From Crocodylus rhombifer (Eukaryota; Chordata; Crocodylia; Crocodylidae), in contig JAVSML010024716.1 in assembly GCA_038503035.1 (NCBI GenBank), positions 105,144-169,143 of the forward strand: a DNA stretch of 64,000 nucleotides. The letters run 5' to 3'. A program made the translations under genes and the position numbers. Below the pieces are notes generated by a model that was not told the origin of the DNA, did no database searches, and saw only the letters and a program-made list of their open reading frames with translations. This document shows, one piece after another, positions 52,618 through 63,569 of the stretch; position 1 is the first letter of the stretch, and the number at the start of each line of letters is the position of its first letter.

Positions 52618-55600
52618 CGTGCGCACATACCAGGGGCTGGAGGAGATGCGGTGTCAGAGCCCATCTTCTCCTTCCCGCCCTAATTCGCTCCTCCTTCAAG
52701 GTCATGTTGTGTGTGTCCTTGAGGCCAGGGCTACTTGCTTTCTAGATGCTGTTAACAAGAGCCCCCCACCCCTTTTGCAGTGCATTGCAGAGGTCCCCTT
52801 GGCCTTCAGTTACAGCAAAGCAATGTTTGCACCATGAGCTGGTCTCCTCAGCTGCAGTTAGGGCTTGACTATGAGGCCAAGACCCTGCGTGGATCCAGTG
52901 AGAGTGATGGGTAGGTCAGCTCCTGGGTGGCCGCAGAGGCCCCCCAACTCTCCTTGCCATGGCTCCTCTGGCTGGCTGGGATCTGTCCCCATCACGTGTC
53001 AGGTATTTCTAAAGACGATTGCTGGTTTCTGAAGGGCAGGACGTATTTGTTGCTCTTTGTTTCAGTGGGAGACAAGGAAAACCAGCTATCAAAGGAAGGC
53101 ATTGTCTCCGAGAAGTTCAGCTGGATTAATGTGTGCTGGGGAGGGAGGATCAGGTTGCAGTTGGGCACCAAATCCTTCACTGTAATGTCTTCATGCTGCT
53201 CTCCGCAGGATCCTGATTAAATTACGCTCACGCTTTCCCAGGGTATTTTGGAGGCACAACCTTCTTGCGTGAGTGGACGAGGTGAAGGGCAGCCAGGGTT
53301 GACTTTGCGTTCAGGGACACAGAGGTTGTGTTTGCTCAACCAGGTCCTTTTTTTAATGTCATGAAACCTTTGGGAGGGGAAGAAACCCCTGAGGCAGAGA
53401 GGCCTTGATAGGTGAGGTGAATGTGCTGGAGAGCACTTGAGTGGATGCGTTTGTCCCCCCCTCCCCTTCACCCCCCCAAAAAATCCTAGCAGTGACAAGG
53501 CTAGGTCTTGATTGGCTACAATTGGGGAAAACAGCCCAGTGCCTCATTTCACCAGGCTTATACCTAGAGGTGGCTATGGCCAGCTAAATGCTTGCTGCTT
53601 TTGCAGCCAAGATAAAGCCCCACCAAGTCAGTGACAGAGTTGGAGAGTGGTACCCGGGAGTCCTAGGGCCCAGAACTTTGCTTTAACTGACCACACGCCC
53701 CTGGAAAAGGATGAGCCTGTATTGGAGAGAGCAATGCAGTGACGGGGCTTGGGAGCACGGCCCTGCCTGTCCCCAGGCCTCCAGGGGGTGGCATTGGAAT
53801 AGTCTAATCTGTGCTGATTGCTGGGACAGAGCTGCGATAGCAGGGGAGCGGCCTTTGTTCGGAGTGGGGCAGAAACTTTCCCAGTGCTGTAGCCAGAGAC
53901 TATTAAAATGCGAAGTGCAGTGACTCAGCTCCTAGGGGAGGGCTGGACAGGGCTCTGGTTAATAAAAAGCTGCCGGTCCTGGTTAAAGCTGCTGTGCTGG
54001 GGAGCAGAAGATAAAAGTTCAACCCTGCTTTGGTTGGGTGGGGGCTGAAATCGGGGTCCCCTGCTCCCTGGCTAGGGCTCTGACCACCAGGGGATTGGGC
54101 TAGAAGGGGGCGGGCTGTCATTGTCCTCCTCTTGTCCAACACGAACAAGTCCCAGCTGAATAAAATCACGGCTCTTGCCTTCTGCTGTGCTGGGGCAATT
54201 CTGTTCCCTGCGCAGTTGCCCGGCTGGAGCATGCGCAGCCCGCTCGCGCTGGATCGCAAACCGCACACAAGTGCCAAACGCAGCAGGTACAAGCTGTGTC
54301 GTTGGCATATAAGCACATGAAGGCAAATAGGATCTGCCCCAAGTACCCGCCACTGCCCCTTGAAGCTCCCACGCTGCGTTTACTTCCCATGTCATCAAGG
54401 TCCCAGGTGGGCAGCACAGGGTGCTTTACCGACGGGCATGAGCAGCCCAGAGCCCGAGCAGCTCTTCTACTCTCTTGCAGTCTTCCTGAGCGCAGTTGTT
54501 TTGCCTGGACCTGCGTCTATGTCGCAGGCTATGCTGGGGTCCCACAATGTCTCTTCTCAAGTAGTAGATATGCTGGAGGGTGGGGCTAGGATTCAGAGAG
54601 ACCTACAGAAATTGGAGGACTAAATCAAAAGAAATGTCGTGAGGCTCAACAAGGACAAGTGCAAAGTCCTGCACTTTGGACAGAAGAATCCCATGCACCC
54701 GTGCAGGCTGGGGACTGACTGGAGCAAAGGACCTGGGGGTTACTGTAAGCCAAATGTGAGTCAACAGTGTGCCTCTGTTGCCAAGAAGGTTAACGGCATG
54801 CCGGGCTACATTAATAGGAGCATTGCCAGCAGATCGAGGGATGTGACTCTTCCCCTCTATTCAGCAGTGCTCAGGCCACACCTGAAGTACTGTGTCCCGT
54901 TTTAGGCCCCCACTACAGAAAGGATGTGGACAAGTTGGAAAGAGTTCAGTGGAGAGCAATGAAAATGATTAGGGGCCTGGGGCACATGACTTATGGGAAG
55001 AGGCTGAGGGAGCTGGGCTGATTTAGTTTGCAGAAGAGAAGACTGAGGAGGATTTGATAGCAGCCTTTAGCTACCTACAGGGGGGGTTGCAAAGAGGACA
55101 GAGCTGGACTGTTCTCAGTGGTGGCAGATGAGAGAACATGGAGCAATGGGCTCAAGTTGCAGCAAGGGAAGTTGAGGTTAAAGACTAGGAAAAACTTTCT
55201 CACCAGAAGTGTAGTAAAGCACCGGGACAGGTTACCCAGAGAGATGGTGGAATCTCCTTCCTTGGAGGTTTTGAAGGCCTGGCTAGACAAAGCCTTGGCT
55301 GAAATGCTGTAGCTGGGGCTGGTCCTGCTTTGAGCAGGGGGTTGGACTAGATGAGCTCCTGATGTCCCTTCCAACCTTCATTTTCTATGATGCGTTTTAG
55401 CTCTCTGATGCCACCTCCACCTTGTGCTCACCAGGGCCACGGAGCCCTGCTGGATAGAGCTGAGATGGGCCTGGGCATTCCCCCTTCAGGTGAGGGGAGA
55501 GGCAAGCAGACAAGTTTTGCACTGAAGAAAAACTCAAGGCCCCATTCTGCTTCCAGCAGCTATGGGGGGTGAGGGAAAGCAACAAGCAGAGGCAACTGGG

Positions 55601-58546
55601 GTGCAGAAAGTGTGATGATGGGCGTGGAGGAAGATGCAGTGGGTAGACTGGCATGGGAAGAAGACTGTAGTAGGTGGGTAGCATAAGGATATCGGTCCTT
55701 TAAGAGGCTCGTACTCATGTGAGCAAGCTGGTTGGATGGAGCTGGCTGTGGGCATTGGTGAGATGGAAGGCCTCCAAGCAGTTGTAGATAGAGTGGGCTC
55801 CTGGTTACATCCCTCTCCTTCAGTTTAGTGTATCAGTAAAGTTTAGTCTCTTCTGGAAAGCTGGACAGTGGCTCCCCGTGGAATCCATGGGTAACACAAG
55901 GGCTGGGGGTGGAGAAGGGCTGCAGTGGGCATGGGAGAGCATGAGGTGGGGCACAGGGTAGCGTGTGGTGAGAGGCACGGTAGCTGGCTGGGGCAGGGGT
56001 TGGTGGCTAGGGGTGCATTGATGAAGGTTGGGGGCTATGCAGTGGGGGAAGAGGTGGACACCTCTTCATGCTGTTGCATTTGCCTGCTTTATACCTCCAG
56101 CTCCTGAATATGACACAAGCCAGTGGACTAACGAGAAGCAGAACCTGGGGCTGGATTTCCCAAACGTAGGTAGTAGGTAGCAGGGTGTGTGCCTGCGGGA
56201 GGGGAAGGGTGTTTCGGCTTGGGGTGTTGCTTTTGCCCTGCTAACTCGTTGCCTGACCTTCCCTCTCTCTGCCCTCCCAGCTGCCCTATCTCATTGATGG
56301 CAAGACCAAGCTCACGCAGAGCAATGCCATCCTCCGCTACATCGCCCGCAAGCACAACATGTGTGAGTATTGCCGGGGGCGCCAGATTGCTAGGCAGGAT
56401 TTTGTGCTCAGTGCCAGGAGTGGGGGCTCTCTCTGTCTCTGTGTGTCTTCTGATTCCCAGGTGGTGAGAGAGAAGAGGAGATGATCAGAGTGGACATGGT
56501 GGAGAACCAGGTGATGGATTTCCGCATGGGCTTTGCAAAGGTCTGCTACAGCCCTGACTTTGTGAGTTCAGCTCTGCTTCACCTTGGGGTGTGGGTCAAA
56601 GCTGGGGTATCGGAGATGTCTCTAAGGCACCCCCTAGGGAAGCCCAGCCAAACCCTCCTGCTGTTCTGATGTAGGTTATGTATAATGATCGTTGGCTTGT
56701 AGTTATTCAACCAATGACATATCCATATCCACCCAGTAGGAATTCCATCTAGCCCACATTTCTCCAGCTTACTTCTGAGAGTGCCTTGTGGGACCATATT
56801 AAAAACCTGCTAAAGTCCAGGTGTATTATGCCCACTGCATTCCCTTCAGTCACCTAACTAGTTATCTTATCAAAGAACGTAGGACCTCCACATCTGTGCC
56901 ATTGTTTGTCCCAAGAGTGCATGGTCTCTGGCAGTGGTTAGACTTAATTTTTTGAAATCCAGGAACGCACTGCTGGATATATGTATATGTATATGTCTGC
57001 GCGCACTTGCACACACACACACACACACACACCCCCGTTCCTGCACAAGAAGAGGAGTGGTTCCTATCATGCACAAGACAGTTTACCCAGTGCTGAGCAG
57101 GGGGAAGTGGCCGCAGGAAGAGGTTCCTTCCCGGCTCCTGTAGATCAGGGGTGGCCAACATGTGGCTTGCATGCCACAAGTGGCACGTGTGGCCTGTGTG
57201 TGTCACACCACAGACTGGGGAGGAAACAGGCAGAGCAGTGGCAGATTGGGCAGGGAACAGAAAGCAGAGCGGGGGGGAGGGGGGGGGGTGGCATGCAGGG
57301 AGGGTGCAGGGCTAGCTTGTAGCATGCCTGCCAAAATGTTGGCTGCCACTGCTCTAAACAATCCGATTATGGTCTGAAGGTTGAGACTAATTACTGTTAT
57401 CCCTGCCTGGAGCCTCAAAGGAAAGTTAGAGCTCCCCGCTGCTCTATTGAGGGAAAGGGTAGAAGATCGCATATGTGCGATGCACAGTTCTCTGGCCTAT
57501 TTTTTTCCTTTGTCTCTTTGCAGGAGAAACTGAAGCCGGAGTACTTGGAGCAACTGCCTGGGAAGCTGAAGCTGTTCTCCCAGTTTCTGGGGGACAGGAA
57601 GTGGTTTGCTGGGGAGAAGGTGCGTTTGCCATATTGCCCGGGGGGGACTAGTGGTGCTGTTGTGCCGGTGGAGAGGCTGGTGATGGGAAGTTTCAGTCTG
57701 GTGGTTCTGATCCGAGTCTCTGCGTATTTCCCAGCTCACCTATGTTGATTTCCTCATGTACGATGTGCTGGATCAGCACCGCATGTTTGAGCCCAAGTGC
57801 CTGGACCAGTTGAAGAACCTGAAGGACTTTCTTGATCGCTTTGAGGTGAGCTCAGCCCGGCCTCTCCCATGACGTGCTCCAGACCTGCAGGGTGAGTCAG
57901 GCTGCTTCCAGCCGGGCAGCATGGCCAGCAGATGTTCCTTTTTGCCAAGTTGTCCTTTCCCTAAGACGAATTTCCATTCTAAACCCCTGGCACTTCTTCG
58001 TCTTGTCAAAGCCACTTATATCATGATGAATGGCATCCAAATTGTCCTGCACAGTGGCCATACACTGGAGACCTGCACGCGAGGGTCCACGCAGCTCAAA
58101 TTTCGAGGACTTCCTGCTTTTTGCTTTTCTTCACTGGATCAGCCTGGTTTTCAGAGCTCTCTCTGAAAACCAGATGCTGAGGGCCTGACAGAAAGTTTAT
58201 TGAAGTCATTGGTCAACAGAGTTTGGATCGGGCTCTTAGTCCTCCAGGAGAACCAGGCTGTGGGACATGCCTGAGAAGACTTGGCTGCATGGCTTTTAGC
58301 CTTTTGGTTCCCAATAGGAAATTATTTCTGGGTTGGTGTTTGGCCAAGGCATGTGCCAAATACTTAGCTAAGGTATTGTGTATGGGAGGCATGTAAGGAG
58401 CTGATGTTGCCCTCTTCATGTGCATGTATCTTGCCCTGCTTTCCCCGCAGGCCCTGGAGAAGATTGCTGCCTACATGCATTCTGGCCGCTACATGAAGAC
58501 CCCCATTTTCTGGAGGATCGCCCAGTGGTGCAGCAAAAAGGAGTAG
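50094..58546 (+). CDS. GSTM: Mu-class glutathione S-transferase (8 exons, 220 aa)
   Basis: This cytosolic dimeric enzyme conjugates glutathione to electrophiles. Exons: 50094-50129, 50720-50795, 56101-56165, 56281-56362, 56461-56561, 57524-57619, 57735-57845, 58451-58546 (TAG). The first seven lengths (36, 76, 65, 82, 101, 96, 111) equal those I recall for human GSTM genes; all junctions are GT-AG and in phase. The thioredoxin-like N-domain starts [12 protein letters not shown] with catalytic Tyr7 (Tyr6 without Met). Glutathione-site residues W46, K50, N59-L60-P61 and Q72-S73 are present. The all-helical C-domain has D106 and the substrate-site Tyr116 (CYSPDF), which is conserved in mu enzymes. 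It lies directly downstream of AMPD2 in the same orientation, as the GSTM cluster does in mammals. Which mammalian paralogue it corresponds to cannot be told; chicken has a single GSTM2-type gene here. No disruption seen, so it is likely functional. Confidence 0.96.
50130..50719 (+). other. GSTM intron 1
   Basis: 0.6 kb; nothing recognised. Confidence 0.7.
50720..50795 (+). CDS. GSTM: GSTM coding exon 2
   Basis: 76 nt, [25 protein letters not shown]; first helix and mu-loop region. Acceptor CCCTGCAG, donor GTAAGG. Confidence 0.96.
51511..52552. mobile_element. DNA transposon-like element with inverted ends and internal foldback array
   Basis: Left end TGGGGAATTATGCA, right end (reverse complement) CAGGGAATTATGCA, 12 of 14 identical, followed inward by AT-rich AATTATGTGC/AAAATTATGCAC sequence on both sides. 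The interior has four 48-bp imperfect palindromes (51770-51817, 51858-51905, 52020-52067, 52142-52189), each about CCTCCACGTGGGGCTTCCAG with its inverse, then a CACCC-rich tract at 52355-52460. No transposase ORF; no convincing target duplication. Confidence 0.65.
52355..52460. repeat. CCCACAC low-complexity tract
   Basis: Successive CCCACACC, ACACCCATCC and CACACCCCTC units on the plus strand. Lies inside the larger element near its right end. Confidence 0.8.
52586..52620. repeat. (GT)n microsatellite
   Basis: About 12 perfect GT units followed by an interrupted ATGTGTGCGTGCGCAC stretch. Confidence 0.95.
53920..53929 (+). promoter_or_regulatory. Antioxidant-response-element-like site
   Basis: GTGACTCAGC fits the RTGACNNNGC core bound by NRF2-small MAF and contains an AP-1 TGACTCA. 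GST genes are classic targets, but this site is in intron 2 and the core occurs often by chance. Confidence 0.3.
54548..55391 (+). mobile_element. CR1 LINE, 5'-truncated, with 3' end
   Basis: Plus-strand CR1 tail. Frames include [40 protein letters not shown] and RPHLKYC from the end of ORF2 (C-terminal to reverse transcriptase), then the [20 protein letters not shown] segment and the 3' end GGTTGGACTAGATGAGCTCC to CATTTTCTATGATG. Frames are broken by indels and stops, so it is inactive. Confidence 0.93.
56101..56165 (+). CDS. GSTM: GSTM coding exon 3
   Basis: 65 nt, [20 protein letters not shown] and N; contains W46, K50 and N59 of the glutathione site. Acceptor ACCTCCAG, donor GTAGGT. Confidence 0.96.
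56281..56362 (+). CDS. GSTM: GSTM coding exon 4
   Basis: 82 nt, [20 protein letters not shown] and IARKHNM; contains the cis-Pro61 and the Q72-S73 pair that binds the gamma-glutamyl group. Confidence 0.97.
56461..56561 (+). CDS. GSTM: GSTM coding exon 5
   Basis: 101 nt, [20 protein letters not shown] and [14 protein letters not shown]; contains D106 and Y116. Donor GTGAGT. Confidence 0.96.
56580..56885 (-). mobile_element. CR1 LINE reverse-transcriptase fragment
   Basis: The minus strand encodes [20 protein letters not shown] and W-x-x-x-WL, matching the RT segment of CR1 (D-x-V-P-H-x-x-[10 protein letters not shown], WIxNWL), with the upstream part DKITS..VGIIH readable only after frame breaks. 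Inactive fragment. Confidence 0.7.
57009..57032. repeat. (CA)n microsatellite
   Basis: About 12 CA units ending in a C run; preceded by TATATGTATATGTATATG. Confidence 0.95.
57146..57351. mobile_element. hAT-like MITE in GSTM intron 5
   Basis: 206 bp. Left CAGGGGTGGCCAACAT, right (reverse complement) CAGTGGCAGCCAACATTTTG. Flanking octamers CTGTAGAT and CTCTAAAC agree at 5 of 8. G-rich interior, no ORF of interest. Confidence 0.7.
57524..57619 (+). CDS. GSTM: GSTM coding exon 6
   Basis: 96 nt, phase 0, [20 protein letters not shown] and [12 protein letters not shown]; helices of the C-domain. Donor GTGCGT is slightly unusual. Confidence 0.95.
57735..57845 (+). CDS. GSTM: GSTM coding exon 7
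   Basis: 111 nt, phase 0, [20 protein letters not shown] and [17 protein letters not shown]; contains the conserved hydrophobic-capping TxVDFLxYDVLD motif of the GST fold. Confidence 0.97.
57846..58450 (+). other. GSTM intron 7
   Basis: 0.6 kb; nothing recognised except acceptor TTTCCCCGCAG. Confidence 0.7.
58451..58546 (+). CDS. GSTM: GSTM coding exon 8 and stop
   Basis: 96 nt with TAG at 58544-58546. Encodes [20 protein letters not shown] and [11 protein letters not shown]; the mu-class C-terminal wall over the active site. Confidence 0.96.
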   Translation, partial: ALEKIAAYMHSGRYMKTPIFWRIAQWCSKKE

Positions 58547-60679
58547 GATCACCTCGAGTCCAGCAGGCTCTAAAGAGCCCCCTTGACACAAGAGGGCATC
58601 CGAGAAGAGCACTGTGATCTCAGGAATCGCTCTGCCCTGCACAAGGTTGCTGAGCAGTGAATCAGTCATAGCCAAAAGCTGTAAGCCCCATTCGTATGCA
58701 GTTTCCCATGCTATTGGCTAATGAAAGTAGTTTGATGATTGTCCAGTTGTTACTGGGTCCCTGTGTGTGATTTTCCTCATTTGTTTAAAAATAGATGCTG
58801 GACCACTGCATTGGGTGTCCAGGGAGCTCTGACGAGGTGTTTGCTGAACCCTCATTCCACTGCCAAACCTCTCCTCTGTCCCAATGCTCCTAGACAAAAG
58901 GGCCTGATTTGTAGAGCTGCTGAGATCCTACCACGTCCTTGATCCAGGCGCTCTGAAGAGCCAAGGCTCTTTGCCACTCCTGCCTAAGCTAGACACTGGA
59001 AAATAGACAGTGCGCTCCACTTCTGCGCATATTGAATAAGTGCATCATTCTCTCTTAGCTGCATAAGGAAGCCAGGGCCAGCTATATTTTATAACCGGTT
59101 CTGGTTAGTTGTGTAGTGATTCATTGCTTAAGTACATAACGTCTTTCAGTCCCACTGTCGGCTTTGGAACCTAACGGCACTTGATTTAACTGTGCGAGTA
59201 CTGAAGTCGACCAGGAGTGAACACTTTTAAGGCTTCAAAAGCAGCCCTGAATCGGCTAGGGTCTGCCACTTTCAAAGACAGAGAAAGCCTTTTGCAAAGT
59301 AAGGAGCTCCTAGTGAGGTGCGAAAGGCCTTGCTGGGCTATTCCTGAACACTGTTTACATGACCATATTGTTCCAACCATAAATTGACCCTACATATAAA
59401 AGTCAGCCTCGTATTTTCCAGGCTCGATTTTAAGACAAACAGCTTCCCTCCACCCCAATGCAAGTTGATAACCACAGATAAAGCCCAGGATCTGCTATTG
59501 CCCTTGCAAAATCCCACAAGAGAATCAACTAGCCAAGGAAAGGCGCCCGACAGGTGAATCCTTTTGTTAAAAAAGGGTGTTCTGTCCCAGTGAGACGTTT
59601 GCCCAAGGCTCACCATGGGGGGAGAGAAGGAGTCTGTCTTTCCTCAGAGCTCCTCAAGCAGTACCCCGAACTTAACCCCATTTGCTAAAAGCTGGTTCAG
59701 ATAAAAAAGGACTTAAGGCACTTTGGGAAGATGTCCAAGCTTGGGCTCTGATAAGCCTCAAAAAGCCGTTCCAGAGCTGAGGAGTGACTGCCAAGAACAA
59801 CGTCTCTCATGTTTCTGGGAGATAATCATAGCGTAGGGATGGTACTTGTAGAAAGTTGCTCTCAGCTGCCTTTGTGATGGAAACAGTTGGTTTTGGGGAG
59901 GGGGGGTAAGGCCCAGCCCATTTATTGCCTAGTTCCTGGAGGGTTCGTGAGAAAGCACTGGTGGCACTGCTTAATTCAGGTAATTAAATCCTGCTGTACT
60001 CCACGGTAACCTGAGACAGGCCACGGTGAGAGAAGCTGGTTGAGTGCACCCGCATCTCCCTTTGGGACGCTGAGGGCAGACTTGGAGAAGACTGTAGTCT
60101 GACCCCTCCAACAGGGACGTCCGGGACTGCTAGGCTGTTTTGCCCAGCAGGCAGCGATGTACACCAGCATCCCCTTAGAACAAGCTGAGCAAGTGCTTGT
60201 AGGCCCTGCATGTTGCAATGGGAGTGGGCTTGCAGAGATGGAGCCTGGGGAATCTGCTATTTCAAAGGAACCGCTGCAAACAGGGGGGAAACGCTGGCTC
60301 TGAAACCATCAGCCTTTGCTGTCTTGTTGAGGTCTCCCCTGGCTGGCAGCAGTGCAAGTGCCTTTATCTGCACTGTGGCTGCACTTGCTCCTATGCACAC
60401 AAAGCCAGCCTGTGATAACGGTGAGCCCCAATGGGCGTTTCAAAGCCTGCGACTTTATCTCCTCTGCTGAGCCATATGTGATTAATGCACCGAATGCACG
60501 TTCGTTTTCCTGATTTGCCGCGTGCTGTTATGACTAGCCGACACCCTTTGTTTCCTGTCCTTCCAGGTGCAGCAGTCTCACTGCCCTGCAGTTAGGCAGG
60601 AGGGATGCTAGTCTCTGCATGTTTGTCATTGCATCGTGGGCCTGCGAAGCACAGGGTTGTTAAGTCAGAGTAAAATAAA
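58547..60679 (+). other. Possible GSTM 3' UTR and downstream flank
   Basis: The first clear AATAAA after the stop is at 60674-60679, which would give a 2.1 kb 3' UTR; a shorter transcript from a variant signal is quite possible. The stretch 59360-59430 (CATAAATTGACCCTACATATAAAAG and following) resembles a known sauropsid DNA-transposon terminus, unresolved. Confidence 0.35.
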
Positions 60680-62600
60680 ACTGTGGAAGGGGAAGATTTA
60701 CCTTCAGGTCTAAGTGCTGGAGCCAAGGGGGTTTAGGTGTTGCCTGGACCCTGGAGTGGGACTCCCTGTATAGTGCATGGGGCTTGAACTAGCCAGCATG
60801 CCGGGCAGGGAGGCTGCTCAGAGGAAGGGCTGAGGACCCAGAGCATCTCAGTTCCTGCCACTCTTGGCCTCGCAGCAGTTCTCAGGCTGACAAACTTAAC
60901 TTGTACTTGAGCCCCTCAGTGCTGCTTCCATCTGTCTCCAGATCTGGCCTAGACCTTTCATCATTCAGGCTGTGGTGACGAAGCCGAATATGCGGGCAGG
61001 AGAAATTCCCAGCCAGGTGTTCCAGCAACCATGCCGTCACAACGTTGCTGTAACAGGCCCTGTTCTTCTTTTGCTCAGCCTGACTCTGCAGATCAAGCTG
61101 AGACTTGTTTCCCGGCGTACGTTAGAGAAGCTGGCTCTCGTTTTGGGATGCTTTCTGGGCCCTTTGCCCCTCTCTATGAGAACCACTCAGCATGAGGTCT
61201 GTTTTGTGTGCATGCCTCTTTGGAAGGATGTGGCCACGGTTTGGTCACGGTCAGTGTGCTCTGGCTCTTGGGGGGCTGTGGCATGGTCCCTTAGGGCATC
61301 GTAAAGCCGGGGTGCAAGTTAAGGCAGCCTCTGGGACTTAACCAGCTGCAGCAAGTCTGGAATCCGGCAGATTGGGACTGTCAAACTCACCCTAGCCCCA
61401 GGCTGAATACAGACGGCAGGGCTTTTTCTAAACAGATCTGTGGGGCTAGCGGCTACAAAGGCAGCTGTGATGGGGGATAGCGGTGGGAGGTGGAGGTAGG
61501 GGGTTCTGGCGGCTACAGGGCCAGGAAGTAACGGCAGGCCAAGTAGCCATAGGGCAAGTAAGGCTGTGTCAACACATCCATTCCTTGCACTCCTGCCACT
61601 AATGGACATGTCCAGCAGGTCTCGGTGACCCCCTATTCGGCAGCAGGTCACACACCCCCTCCAGACCTGCTGGTGCCTTGGGAGACTGGATGGAGCAGCT
61701 CTGCAGGCTCACTCTCGCCCCTGGGCTGGGTGTTGGACACCCCTGTGGTAGTAGATTGAAAGGTATGTGTAGGGGGAGTGAGGTCTGCTCTTCCTACCTG
61801 AGCTGTGGAAGCCATCCCTTCCACAGCCATCGCATAGCACAGCCACCGCTCACCTCCTGCTGCTGACACGTGGCCCCAGTAGAGCTCCATGCCCCAGCTA
61901 TTGATGCTTCTCCGGCAGGGCACACGGCTAACGCTGCGGGGTTTTGATTAAGTGGGGTCACCACTAGGTTTGGACAGAGTCTTCCAGCCTGACCGGTTTC
62001 CTGGGGTATGCAGAGCTCAAGGGAAGTGGGAACTGGTGGAAGACTGGGCAGTTAAATGTGGCTGTAGAGAAAGACCTGGGAGAGGAAGCAGGAGTATGAA
62101 CTGTGGGATAGGAGGGGGAAGAGTCAGTAGGGTGTGCTACAGGGGGCTATGGGCAGCTGAAGGCAGAGGGGCCCATGGGACAACAAAGACAGGAGACATC
62201 TCTTATGACAGCAGGTATGAAAGAGCGACAATGCTGATTGTCCTGATTTTGAAATCTCTGTGTACTTTGGCTGGCTGCCCCTGCTGAGCCGCACGCTCCA
62301 TATGCCCACAGCTGGCCTCTGCTCTTGGCACTGAGTAATTTCCTCAGTATCGCTTATGACTGTAAAACTGCTGCTTCACCTTGCTTCTGAGTCAGCTATG
62401 TTTCTGGTCCTGGAGGAAAGCTTCAGGCACTGCCTCATGCGATGGCCTGGCTCTGGGGGCTGGATCTGGCCTGTGGCCATATATTTGGCACCTCCGGTCT
62501 AGATCACAATTATGTGGCTGAGCACCTGGTTGAAAACTGCCTTTCAAAGAGTAGGTATTGGGGCTCACTGTTGAATGGGGAGGACATGGGGTCCTGCGTG
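60680..62600. other. Intergenic region downstream of GSTM
   Basis: No gene recognised. GGTGTTGGACACCCCTG at about 61726-61742 looks like the right end of another hAT-like repeat whose left end I could not find. Confidence 0.6.
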
Positions 62601-63284
62601 AGCCTGTCCCGGGCCTCGTTCAATGCAGTATGTTCACTAATTGCTTGATTCATGAAATGGAGAGTGCTCTTACCACATCTGCACATGACACCAAACTGGG
62701 AGAGAGGGTGCGAGGGCTTGGGAAGATGGGATCAGAATTCAAAATGATCTTGATGCTGAGATGGTCTGAATTGAAAGCAATGAGATAAAAGACCTGAGCA
62801 ATATGCCAGAGGTGTTGGTTGTAGCTCTGCTGGTCTAAAGACATAGGCAGACAAGGTTCTTTGGGTAAATGTGAGCTCTTTTATTAGGCTAACTAAATAG
62901 TTGGAAACCTTTTTCTTTGCAAGCTTTGGGGTACAAACGCCCTTCTTCAGGCACTGAGAGAGAGACTGAATGCACAACATGCAACAGGGCCTAACGGTAG
63001 GTGGCAGGACCACAGAGGAGGACTGGGATGTGTTGGAGTGAATCACAAGCAGGCAGTGAGCCCATAGCGTGATATTTGGCAACAATGGCTGATCACATCC
63101 TGGGAGGTGTTGACAAGGGTGTTGCGTGTTAGACGCAAGGAAAATGGCACTAGCGAGACCTCAGCAGGACAACTGTGTTCAGTTTTAGGGGGATGATGAT
63201 GAATCATTTTCTTGGTTGTATTCAGTGCACAAAAGATGAGACTATCTGATTTGCAGCAAAGTAGATTTAGGTTAGATACTAGTA
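62600..63284 (+). mobile_element. CR1 LINE copy interrupted by an unnamed repeat
   Basis: CR1-like sequence on the plus strand at about 62630-62790 (frame with HDTKLGERV, the RT-domain end) and again at about 63080-63284 (ACCTCAGCAGGACAACTGTG, TTTAGGTTAGATACTAG). Between them, about 62810-63000, is a repeat with CTTTTATTAGGCTAACTAAATAGTTGGAAA and GCAAGCTTTGGGGTACAAAC, common in crocodilians to my knowledge. Nesting shows the CR1 is older. Confidence 0.6.
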
Positions 63285-63474
63285 CATGGGTGGGTGGGCA
63301 AAATGTGACCTGTAGGCCAGTTGTGGCCCGCCAGGCCATTTTATCCGGCCTGTGGGGCCCCTAAAAAATTTAGAAAATTAATATATATCTGCCCTGGCTG
63401 CCTGTCATGCAGCCCTTGATGGCTTGCCAAAACTCAGTAAGCAACCCTCCACCCGAAATAATCGCCTGCCCCTG
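63285..63474. mobile_element. hAT-like MITE inserted in CR1, 8-bp target duplication
   Basis: 190 bp. Left CATGGGTGGGTGGGCAAA, right (reverse complement) CAGGGGCAGGCGATTATT, flanked by TACTAGTA (63277-63284) and TACTAGGA (63475-63482), 7 of 8 identical. Removing it rejoins the CR1 reading GGTTAGATACTAGGAGAAGC, which confirms an insertion. Confidence 0.85.
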
Positions 63475-63569
63475 TACTAGGAGAAGCTGGACTATGTGGC
63501 TAGGCTAATGAGGCCAGGGCATAGGGAGGCTGTGAAATCTCCTCTCTGGCCTGACATACCTTGCCCATC

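Larger units (their letters stand above)
50796..56100 (+). other. GSTM intron 2 (5.3 kb, repeat-filled)
   Basis: Holds the TIR-bounded element with foldback array (51511-52552), a (GT)n run (52586-52620), an antioxidant-element-like site (53920-53929) and a CR1 (54548-55391). In 52630-53600 and 55400-56050 I recognised nothing; MIR-like reverse traces lie near 53610-53700. Confidence 0.75.
56562..57523 (+). other. GSTM intron 5
   Basis: 1.0 kb almost filled by a reverse CR1 fragment, a (CA)n run and a hAT-like MITE, listed separately. Confidence 0.8.

Noticed and set aside
54639..54905. Open frame with KCKVLHFG and [15 protein letters not shown]
   Set aside because: CR1 ORF2 C-terminal remnant, disrupted downstream; not a domesticated gene.
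61640..61760. hAT-type terminus GGTGTTGGACACCCCTG as a complete element
   Set aside because: No opposite terminus with matching flanks was found within 500 bp.
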